The notes under the pieces were generated by a model. It was not told the DNA's origin, did not search any database, and saw nothing but the letters and a program-made list of their open reading frames with translations. This document shows, piece by piece, positions 57,591-64,000 of a stretch of 64,000 nt of DNA. How positions within the stretch are numbered: the stretch's first letter is position 1; every line of letters starts with the position of its first letter. The DNA lies in assembly GCA_035319125.1 (NCBI GenBank), contig DATHDG010000034.1, forward strand, positions 16,009-80,008, in the 5' to 3' direction. This DNA is from Fen-1308 sp035319125 (lineage in GTDB: Bacteria > Nitrospirota > Thermodesulfovibrionia > Thermodesulfovibrionales > Dissulfurispiraceae). A program made the position numbers and the translations under genes.

Positions 57591-60358
57591 ATTGAATATT
57601 CCTCCAGGTAGCGGGCGGTATGAGATAACAGAGCTCCTCGTAACCCGTCGGGCGGGCCCTGAAAAACAACCGAGCCTCCCTTCTCTCCACCTTCCGGGCC
57701 GAGATCGATGATCCAGTCTGCTCTTCCTATGATATCAAGATTATGCTCAATGATTACAACTGTATTGCCGGAATCGACCAGCCTGCGGATGATTCTAACG
57801 AGCATGATCACATCGTCGTGATGCAGCCCGACTGTTGGTTCGTCAAGTATATAAAGCACTCCCCGGGCTGATGCCTTGGACAGTTCCGAGCATATCTTCA
57901 GCCGCTGGGCTTCCCCTCCCGACAGGGTTGTCGCAGGCTGTCCAAGTACAAGGTATCCAAGCCCGATACTCTTAAGCATCTCCATGCGTGAACAGATCTC
58001 CGGCACACCTTCGAAGAAAGAATATGCCTCATCCACTGTCATTCCGAGTATATCGCTGATATTTTTGCCGCTATATGTTACACGCAATGTCTCTTCCCTG
58101 TATCTTCGGCCCTTGCAGTCCTCACATTTCACATAAATGTCCTCGAAAAAATACATCTCCAATTTCTGATAGCCTTCACCTTTGCAGGTTTCGCACCTTC
58201 CACCAGGCATGTTGAATGAAAAAAATCCCGGAGTATATCCATGTGCCTTTGCTTCAGATTGCTGCGAAAACAGCTTGCGTATGGGTTCGAATATCTTCAG
58301 ATATGTAAGAGGGTTTGATCTGGGGGTCCTGCCAACGGGGCTCTGATCGATCAGTCTCACGCTATTGAGTTTATTCAGTCCCTCTATATTCAAATAAGGC
58401 AGCGGCGGTTCGGATTCCAGTCTGAAATGGCGCGCAACGGCGTTGTAAAGCGTCTCAACAATAAGACTGCTCTTGCCGGAGCCGGAAACGCCTGAGACGA
58501 CTGTAAGGGCTTCAAGCGGGATTTTCACTTCCACATTAGCAAGATTGTTACCTGATGCGCCTGAAAGGGTTATAAATCGGCCCGACGGCTCAGAGTGCTT
58601 TCCATTAGTTCGTTTAGTTGCAGCATCTGTAGCTTTCACCCCACGTAAATATCTTGCAGTACGAGTGTCAGATTCCATAAAAGTTCTTATAGGCCCTGAA
58701 AATACTATGTCACCTCCCATATGCCCGCCACCAGGACCAAGCTCCACAACCCAATCGCTGGAAGCAATCATATCCTTGTCGTGTTCTACCACAATGATGG
58801 TGTTGCCAAGCGATGCCAGCTGACTCATGATGTCGGCAATACGCCTGGTATCGCGCGGATGGAGGCCGATCGTAGGCTCGTCAAGTACGTATAGAGTTCC
58901 GGTTAAGGCTGATGCAAGTTGGTTGGAAAGATTCACCCTCTGATATTCGCCGCCTGACAGAGTCTTTGCCTGACGTGCCGGCGTTAGATAATCCAATCCT
59001 ACCTTTATAAGAAAGTCGAGCTTCATGATTATTTGCTTGATCACTTCTTTCGCTATGTCACGCTTCATTGGTGATAATTGCAACCCCGAAAACCATACGG
59101 CTAACTGTCCTACAGGCTTACGAGAAAGATCGGCTATGTCGAACCCTTCGATCTTATATGCCAGAGCGTCATCGCAAAGCCTCTTTCCGCCGCATTTCGG
59201 GCAAATAACCGGGCTTCTATAGCGGCTTAACAACACTCTTACGTGTAGTTTATATCTCTTATTTTCAAGCTCCTCAAAAAATGCATTAATACCATAAAAC
59301 TTGCCATTGCCGTTAAACACAGTCTTTCTGGCTTCATCGGACAGCTGGCTGTATGGTATCGTGACATCAATGCCTGCCTTTTTCGCTCCCTTTAAGAGCT
59401 GGTCTTTCCACCAGCGATATCCAGGTTTTTCCCATAGATCAATGGCCCCTTCTGAAATCGACAGATGCTTATTGGCGACGATCAGGTCCTCGTCGTATTT
59501 AAGGATATTACCGAAGCCCTTGCATTCAGGGCACGCGCAAAGCGGATGGTTAAATGAAAAGAGCATGGGCGATGCCTCCGGCACCGTGTTGCCACATTCA
59601 TCGCACATGTTTGCCGATGAAAAACGAAGGGGGGTCAAACTTATCATGCCTTCGTCCGTGCTTCGGACTATTACCACTGACATATGCCCATGGCCTTCAC
59701 GCCATGCGCTTTCGATTGAATCGGATAGCCGTGGTTCATCTCTGATGACCAATCGGTCAAGAACTACCGTGTATGAATTGCCGACAGCTTCCGTAGCAGA
59801 CTCGAGCGCAATCGTTTCAATGTCTTTAATTTCACCGTCAAGCAGCAGTCTGCGGAAGCCGCGACTGACGAGAGAATCGAATCCCTCCGATGTCTCAAAT
59901 GTTATCAGAGCTCGTTCATCGAGACAGCTTTCCAGTAATTCAGCGACTATCTGCGAAGTGTCCCATTTGCGCACTTCTCTGCCGCAATTGGGGCAATATG
60001 GCACGGCAACCTTTGAATAAAGCACCCTGAACAGGTCAAAAAGTTCCGTCAAAGTCCCGACTGTTGAGCGCGACCCCTTGACAGGATTCTTCTGCTCAAG
60101 CGCTATTGCGGGCCTGATATTGAGAATGCTGTCCACATCCGGACGGTCAAGCTTTTCCAGAAAAAGGCGGGCATAAGTAGAAAGCGATTCTATAAAGCGC
60201 CACTGGCCTTCAGCAAATATCGTGTCGAAGGCAAGCGAGGACTTACCAGAACCGGATACGCCTGTTATAGCAATAATATTATTGTGCGGCAACCTTAAGT
60301 TCAGATTCTTAAGGTTATTCTGCCGCGCCCCTTCGATGATCAATTCCCTTGCCGACAT
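57587..60358 (-). CDS. uvrA: Excinuclease ABC subunit UvrA
   Basis: Damage-recognition ATPase of nucleotide excision repair. A 923-residue protein with two ABC modules, each with Walker A GVSGSGKSSLAF and GVSGSGKSSLIV, and ABC signatures LSGGEYQR and LSGGEAQR. The zinc fingers CPNCG (first) and CETCKGEG / CEDC (C-terminal) are intact, and the C-terminal PGGRCETC is diagnostic. Normal length. ATG 60358. It reads divergently from mqnE. uvrB and uvrC are elsewhere. Confidence 0.97.
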   Translation of the reverse strand: MSARELIIEGARQNNLKNLNLRLPHNNIIAITGVSGSGKSSLAFDTIFAEGQWRFIESLSTYARLFLEKLDRPDVDSILNIRPAIALEQKNPVKGSRSTVGTLTELFDLFRVLYSKVAVPYCPNCGREVRKWDTSQIVAELLESCLDERALITFETSEGFDSLVSRGFRRLLLDGEIKDIETIALESATEAVGNSYTVVLDRLVIRDEPRLSDSIESAWREGHGHMSVVIVRSTDEGMISLTPLRFSSANMCDECGNTVPEASPMLFSFNHPLCACPECKGFGNILKYDEDLIVANKHLSISEGAIDLWEKPGYRWWKDQLLKGAKKAGIDVTIPYSQLSDEARKTVFNGNGKFYGINAFFEELENKRYKLHVRVLLSRYRSPVICPKCGGKRLCDDALAYKIEGFDIADLSRKPVGQLAVWFSGLQLSPMKRDIAKEVIKQIIMKLDFLIKVGLDYLTPARQAKTLSGGEYQRVNLSNQLASALTGTLYVLDEPTIGLHPRDTRRIADIMSQLASLGNTIIVVEHDKDMIASSDWVVELGPGGGHMGGDIVFSGPIRTFMESDTRTARYLRGVKATDAATKRTNGKHSEPSGRFITLSGASGNNLANVEVKIPLEALTVVSGVSGSGKSSLIVETLYNAVARHFRLESEPPLPYLNIEGLNKLNSVRLIDQSPVGRTPRSNPLTYLKIFEPIRKLFSQQSEAKAHGYTPGFFSFNMPGGRCETCKGEGYQKLEMYFFEDIYVKCEDCKGRRYREETLRVTYSGKNISDILGMTVDEAYSFFEGVPEICSRMEMLKSIGLGYLVLGQPATTLSGGEAQRLKICSELSKASARGVLYILDEPTVGLHHDDVIMLVRIIRRLVDSGNTVVIIEHNLDIIGRADWIIDLGPEGGEKGGSVVFQGPPDGLRGALLSHTARYLEEYSI

Positions 60359-60367
60359 CCTGATATT

Positions 60368-60396
60368 TTAACATTTTGATTTCTTTGTTTTATAAT
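60368..60396 (+). promoter_or_regulatory. Promoter for mqnE-mqnC
   Basis: TTAACA (60368-60373) and TATAAT (60391-60396) are spaced exactly 17 nt, near consensus. The -10 ends 5 nt before the mqnE ATG at 60402, so the mRNA would be leaderless or nearly so. Confidence 0.75.
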
Positions 60397-60401
60397 TCAG
60401 G

Positions 60402-61463
60402 ATGCAATCAGACATACTTAGCAGAATTGAAAGCGGCATCAGGCTATCCTTTCACGATACCCTTGAGTTATTTCGAAGCGACGACATATTCGAAATAGGC
60501 AGGCTCGCCTCAAAGATAGCCCAATTAAAGAATGGCAGTAACGCATATTTCATAGTCAACCGCCATATTAACCCTACGAATATTTGCGTAAATCGTTGCA
60601 AATTCTGCGCGTTTAGCCGTTCAAAAGGAGAAGTAGGCTCTTTCGAACTGACGATCGACCAGATTCTGGAGCGACTGTCCTCATCAGGCGGATTTTCAGA
60701 AGTCCACATAGTCGGCGGGCTGCATCCGGATTGGCCTTTTGAACATTATGTTGCTATGATCTCTGCTATCAGACAAAAATTTCCAACCATCAACATCAAA
60801 GCCTTTACTGCCGTTGAGATAGATTATTTTTCCAGAATAAGCGGACTAGGGCTTGAACAGGTTCTGAATAAGCTTAAAGACAGCGGGCTTCAGATCATGC
60901 CTGGCGGCGGCGCTGAGATCTTTGCCGAGGGCATCAGAAACGAGCTCTGTCCGGAAAAGATATCGGGTGAGCGCTGGCGTGAAGTCATGGAGGTAGCGCA
61001 CCGAGTTGGCATTAAGACTAATGCGACGATGCTGTATGGACATCTCGAGACCCTTGAGGACAGAATTGACCATCTCCTTAAGCTGCGCGAACTTCAGGAC
61101 AGGACAGGCGGCTTTCAAGCCTTCATTCCTTTGGCTTATCATCCAAAGAATACAGAGATAGGCGGCTTCTATTCGTCCGGCCTTGACGACCTGAAGACAA
61201 TCGCTATAAGCAGGTTAGTGCTAGACAACTTTGACCATATCAAAGCTTACTGGATAATGCTGGGGGAGAAAGTGTCACAGACTGCCCTTCTGTTTGGTGC
61301 CGACGACCTGGACGGCACGATTATCGAAGAAAAAATCACGCATATGGCAGGCGCGATGACGGGTGAAGGCATGACTAGGGACGACCTGATTTATCTGATA
61401 AAAAAGGCTGGGAAAACCCCGGTCGAGCGTGACGGGCTATACAACAAGATATGGAAAGAATAA
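60402..61463 (+). CDS. mqnE: Aminofutalosine synthase MqnE
   Basis: Radical SAM enzyme of the futalosine menaquinone pathway, joining SAM-derived adenosyl radical to 3-[(1-carboxyvinyl)oxy]benzoate. A 353-residue protein with the cluster motif Cys62-x3-Cys66-x2-Cys69 (CVNRCKFC). PTNICVNRCKFCAFSR, HIVGGLHPDW and FIPLAYHPKNTEIGG fit MqnE. It overlaps mqnC by 13 nt. The promoter is almost directly at the ATG. Confidence 0.94.
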   Translation: MQSDILSRIESGIRLSFHDTLELFRSDDIFEIGRLASKIAQLKNGSNAYFIVNRHINPTNICVNRCKFCAFSRSKGEVGSFELTIDQILERLSSSGGFSEVHIVGGLHPDWPFEHYVAMISAIRQKFPTINIKAFTAVEIDYFSRISGLGLEQVLNKLKDSGLQIMPGGGAEIFAEGIRNELCPEKISGERWREVMEVAHRVGIKTNATMLYGHLETLEDRIDHLLKLRELQDRTGGFQAFIPLAYHPKNTEIGGFYSSGLDDLKTIAISRLVLDNFDHIKAYWIMLGEKVSQTALLFGADDLDGTIIEEKITHMAGAMTGEGMTRDDLIYLIKKAGKTPVERDGLYNKIWKE

Positions 61464-62491
61464 GCAGACAAAAGGCTTTAGACCTCTTCAAGAATGCTGA
61501 TCTCCTGGATCTTGGCGATTATGTAGATAGAATGAGGAAGTCGCTCCATCCTGAAGGCATGGTCACATTTGTTGTAGACCGGAACATCAACTACACTAAT
61601 GTATGTATCAATCAATGCAGGTTCTGCGCTTTTTATAGGAGTGCAGAAAGCCCCGAGGCTTACATACTATCCGAAGGGGAGCTCTTCAAGAAAATAGAGG
61701 AGACTATAGAACTCGGTGGAACACAGATACTTATTCAGGGCGGACTGCATCCCGATCTGGGACTTGATTACTATACCTCTCTTTTGAAATCTATAAAGTC
61801 ACGCTTTGAAATCAATGTGCATGGTTTTTCTCCGCCAGAGGTATGCTATCTTGCAAAAAAACACAATCTGACTATAAACGATACAATCCGGACCCTGAAG
61901 GACGCCGGCTTGGATTCAATCCCTGGCGGAGGAGCTGAAATTCTGTCCGACCGCATACGGGAAGTCCTGAGCCCCAAAAAGATAAAATCGGGCGATTGGC
62001 TGCGAGTTATGGAAGAAGCCCATGGACTCGGTATGCGGACAACTGCCACGATGATGTTCGGCAGCATCGAAACGCCTGAAGACATTATCGAGCACCTTGA
62101 TGCAATCCGCTCGCTTCAGGATAGAACCGGCGGATTTACTGCCTTTATCCCATGGTCCTTCCAGCCGGGCAATACTGACTTAAATAAAGATACCGGATCT
62201 CATACTGCAACTGCCGTAGATTATCTGCGAGTCCTGAGTATTTCAAGAATGTATCTGGACAATGTCAAAAACGTCCAAGCATCATGGGTAACACAAGGAC
62301 TCAAACTGGCCCAGGTAGCTCTCAGGTTCGGTGCTAATGATTTTGGCTCCACAATGATCGAGGAAAATGTAGTTCGTGCAGCAGGAGTCAGCTATAGAGT
62401 ATCCAAGGAAGATATAATTAATGCAATAAAGGCTACAGGCTTTATAGCGGCACAGAGAGATACCTATTATAATTTAATCAAAATATTCTAG
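61451..62491 (+). CDS. mqnC: Cyclic dehypoxanthinyl futalosine synthase MqnC
   Basis: Radical SAM enzyme that cyclises dehypoxanthinyl futalosine. A 346-residue protein with Cys52-x3-Cys56-x2-Cys59 (CINQCRFC) in YTNVCINQCRFCAFYR. QGGLHPDLGLDYYTSL, GGGAEILSDRIREVLSPKK and FIPWSFQPGNTDL are typical of MqnC. The two genes mqnE-mqnC together show the futalosine menaquinone route. mqnA, mqnB and mqnD are not in the window. Confidence 0.95.
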   Translation: MERISRQKALDLFKNADLLDLGDYVDRMRKSLHPEGMVTFVVDRNINYTNVCINQCRFCAFYRSAESPEAYILSEGELFKKIEETIELGGTQILIQGGLHPDLGLDYYTSLLKSIKSRFEINVHGFSPPEVCYLAKKHNLTINDTIRTLKDAGLDSIPGGGAEILSDRIREVLSPKKIKSGDWLRVMEEAHGLGMRTTATMMFGSIETPEDIIEHLDAIRSLQDRTGGFTAFIPWSFQPGNTDLNKDTGSHTATAVDYLRVLSISRMYLDNVKNVQASWVTQGLKLAQVALRFGANDFGSTMIEENVVRAAGVSYRVSKEDIINAIKATGFIAAQRDTYYNLIKIF

Positions 62492-62501
62492 GGAGGTTTT
62501 T

Positions 62502-63440
62502 ATGACAGATTCCCTTTATGATGTAATTATCATCGGCGGAGGTCCCGGAGGGTTGAGCGCGGCGCTTTATTCGTCGCGCGCAAAGCTGAAAACGTTAGTG
62601 ATTGATAAGTCCAAAACAGCTGGATCACTCGCATTTGCCAGTCTGATCGAAAATTATCCAGGACTCGAACAGCCTATGACCGGTGGCGAGCTCCTCGATA
62701 TCTTCAGGAAACAGGCTCAAAACTTTGGCGCAGAATATAAGGAGGCCCAAGTTATAGGCGTGTCTATAGGCGAAGAAATCAAGGAGGTCTTCACAATGGA
62801 GGCATCCTATCAATGCAAAACAGTAATAATTGCAACCGGCTCTATGGGTAGAAAAGCTTCCATCAAGGGCGAAGCCGAATTTCTCGGCAGAGGTGTCAGT
62901 TACTGTGCCATCTGCGATGCCGCATTTTTCAAAGGCAAGACAGTCTGCGTATTGGGCGATTCAGAAGAAGCTGTAAAAGAAGCCGGGCTTTTGTCTCGTT
63001 TTGCGGAAACCGTCTATCTAATTTCTCCTTCCGGCAAGCTCAAAGTTGAAGATGACTACCCTGCCCTCAAGCTTCCAAATGTAAAAGTGCTACTAAGTAA
63101 AGTCGTTGTCGCAATTGAGGGTGGAGATACGGTGGAGCGCATTAGAATAAAAGATGGCGGGGGTGACAGTGAATTAGCTGTAGATGGTGTATTCGTTTAC
63201 CTTATGGGCAGCAAGCCTATTGTGGATTTTCTGCAGGGAGCAGTCGAAATGTCAGAAGAAGGTTGTATACTGACAAACCGGTTAATGGAGACGAATTTGC
63301 CTGGCGTCTTTTCTGCGGGTGATGTTACCTGCACAGAAGCCAGGCAGGTTGTCATAGCAGCTGCTCACGGCTGTCTTGCAGCACTGTCTGCAGAGAAATA
63401 TATTTTCGGAAGAAAAAAGACCAAGGCGGATTGGCACTGA
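62502..63440 (+). CDS. Thioredoxin-reductase-like flavoprotein
   Basis: A 312-residue FAD/NAD(P)-dependent reductase: FAD motif IIGGGPGGLSAALYSSR at the N-terminus, the redox motif Cys135-AI-Cys138 (SYCAICDAAFF), a second nucleotide motif VCVLGDSEEAVKEAG that deviates from the usual GGGxxA (GDSEEA), and GVFSAGDV at the end. So it is thioredoxin-reductase-like, with a possible change in cofactor binding. The usual NADPH motif HRRxxxR is replaced by LISPSGKL, suggesting NADH or another donor such as ferredoxin. AGGGAGG precedes ATG 62502. It lies downstream of mqnC, possibly co-transcribed. Confidence 0.88.
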   Translation: MTDSLYDVIIIGGGPGGLSAALYSSRAKLKTLVIDKSKTAGSLAFASLIENYPGLEQPMTGGELLDIFRKQAQNFGAEYKEAQVIGVSIGEEIKEVFTMEASYQCKTVIIATGSMGRKASIKGEAEFLGRGVSYCAICDAAFFKGKTVCVLGDSEEAVKEAGLLSRFAETVYLISPSGKLKVEDDYPALKLPNVKVLLSKVVVAIEGGDTVERIRIKDGGGDSELAVDGVFVYLMGSKPIVDFLQGAVEMSEEGCILTNRLMETNLPGVFSAGDVTCTEARQVVIAAAHGCLAALSAEKYIFGRKKTKADWH

Positions 63441-63443
63441 AAA

Positions 63444-63836
63444 ATGAATCCCGAAGATTTAAAGATAATGGTCCTCAACTATATGGACGATGGCTACCTG
63501 GAAAACATCATAGATATGTTCAAGCATGACGAGGCACTATATCCCTTGGTCATCGATATGATATCTGATGATAGGGTGCGGGTAAGGCTTGGCGCAGCAG
63601 CCCTTGTAGAAGAGCTTGTTAAAACAAACAGAGGGCCTCTCGTCAGGCTCATCCCTTCGATCGCCGGCTTGCTTGATGATGCAAACCCAACGCGACGCGG
63701 CGATGCGGCATATCTGCTGGGCATTATTCGTCATGAGGCTGCCCTTCCTTATTTGCTAAAAGTGCGCAATGACGATAATATTTTTGCGCGTGAAATAATA
63801 AGTGATGCAATACATGATATAACAGGAAATAACTGA
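63444..63836 (+). CDS. Small HEAT-repeat protein
   Basis: A 130-residue all-helical protein with HEAT-like repeats (VRVRLGAAALVEELVKTNRG, ANPTRRGDAAYLLGIIRHEAALPYLLK, and AREIISDAIHDI). It starts 3 nt after the thioredoxin-reductase-like gene, so the two are probably co-expressed. No catalytic motif. It may be a protein-protein adaptor. The sequence before the stop is full. It ends before a bidirectional terminator. Confidence 0.85.
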   Translation: MNPEDLKIMVLNYMDDGYLENIIDMFKHDEALYPLVIDMISDDRVRVRLGAAALVEELVKTNRGPLVRLIPSIAGLLDDANPTRRGDAAYLLGIIRHEAALPYLLKVRNDDNIFAREIISDAIHDITGNN

Positions 63837-63866
63837 TCTCAGGCTGAACAAAGACGACAAAAAAAT

Positions 63867-63892
63867 AAGGGGCGGGAGGAATCCCGCCCCTT
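63867..63892 (-). terminator. Strong Rho-independent terminator between HEAT and OmpA-like genes
   Basis: A perfect 11-bp stem AAGGGGCGGGA (63867-63877) / TCCCGCCCCTT (63882-63892) with a GGAA loop. On the minus strand the hairpin is followed by ATTTTTTT, so it ends the OmpA-like transcript; it may also stop plus-strand transcription from the HEAT gene. Confidence 0.85.
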
Positions 63893-63912
63893 CCACATCA
63901 TCATATTACAAC

Positions 63913-64000
63913 TTATTTTACAACAACCTCAAAGTGAACACGTCTGTTGGACTTCATGCACTCAGAGTTCTTGTTCTTGGCTGTCGGCTTCTCTTCACAA
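63913..64000 (-). CDS. C-terminus of an OmpA-family protein (cut by window edge)
   Basis: The minus-strand frame entering from the right edge ends NRRVHFEVVVK then TAA at 63915-63913. The NRRVxFE ending is the usual close of OmpA-type peptidoglycan-binding domains, preceded by a Lys/Asn-rich loop and a Cys. Only about 28 codons are visible, so the full identity is unknown. Its terminator lies 20 nt downstream. Confidence 0.7.
   Translation of the reverse strand, partial: CEEKPTAKNKNSECMKSNRRVHFEVVVK

Noticed and set aside
59301..60020. 239-codon plus-strand frame inside uvrA
   Set aside because: Antisense shadow of uvrA; Ser/Arg-rich and without domain motifs.
1..64000. Mobile elements, phage genes, CRISPR arrays, tRNA or rRNA genes
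   Set aside because: I looked for transposase or integrase motifs, repeated spacer arrays, and tRNA-like ends in intergenic regions and found none. The window reads as core chromosome.

Overview
This looks like an ordinary chromosomal segment of a diderm, strictly bacterial lineage. The set includes Lipid A/Kdo genes (lpxB, waaA, lpxK), bamD, rseP, Hfq, several sigma-54 activators, futalosine-pathway menaquinone genes (mqnE, mqnC), an AmrS radical SAM enzyme, class I fumarase and a Sec elongation factor (selB). That combination, and a DUF4390-NtrY-NtrX-Der operon, best fits an anaerobic or microaerophilic member of Nitrospirota (Thermodesulfovibrionia-like). This placement is inference from gene content; no rRNA or other marker is present. 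No tRNA, rRNA, insertion sequence, phage gene or CRISPR array was seen.

Layout. 1-6.2 kb (mostly minus): NtrC/NtrB-like pair, nadD, proA, a plus-strand ferredoxin, then NUDIX, HIT, hisI and an adenosine-specific kinase. 6.4-12.3 kb (plus): DUF4390, NtrY-like kinase, NtrX-like regulator, der, universal stress protein. 12.3-19.8 kb (minus): fumarase alpha, a small secreted protein, a Spy/ZraP-like periplasmic protein with its own sigma-54 promoter beside a ZraSR-like two-component system, amrS, a DUF2934 protein, a membrane-anchored glutaredoxin whose catalytic Cys codon is TGA, and smpB. 20.3-23.8 kb: the N-degron cluster aat-clpA-clpS and an FmdB zinc ribbon. 24.0-30.7 kb (plus): hfq, NUDIX, SurA-N protein, cdaA-cdaR-glmM, and a comEC interrupted by two in-frame TGA codons. 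31.0-39.7 kb (plus): Cache protein, divergent acyl-CoA ligase-like protein, hisH-selB-degQ-like protease, PIN/TRAM protein, ispD, ispF. 39.7-46.7 kb (minus): cheW, rfaE2, NUDIX, rseP, dxr, cdsA, uppS, an FG-GAP protein. 46.8-57.2 kb (plus): bamD, precorrin-2 dehydrogenase, a Gfo/Idh plus DegT pair resembling GnnA/GnnB, lpxB, waaA, HEAT and HD-GYP proteins, lpxK. 57.2-64 kb: VOC protein and uvrA (minus), mqnE, mqnC, thioredoxin-reductase-like protein, HEAT protein (plus), and the C-terminus of an OmpA-type protein (minus).

The most interesting signals are: (1) a probable selenoprotein glutaredoxin (UxxC) with a SECIS-like hairpin, in the same window as selB; (2) a ZraP/ZraSR-like envelope or metal stress module with a near-consensus sigma-54 promoter and a candidate upstream activator site; (3) a predicted GnnA/GnnB route to 2,3-diaminoglucose lipid A; (4) comEC with two TGA codons but an otherwise intact 2.46-kb frame; (5) several genes whose -10 box lies only 5-8 nt before the start codon, suggesting leaderless mRNAs; and (6) an AMP-forming ligase homologue with altered P-loop and missing A10 lysine.

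Limits: all calls are from reading the sequence and translations. No database search or alignment was run, and starts were adjusted by eye using ribosome-binding sites and overlaps.
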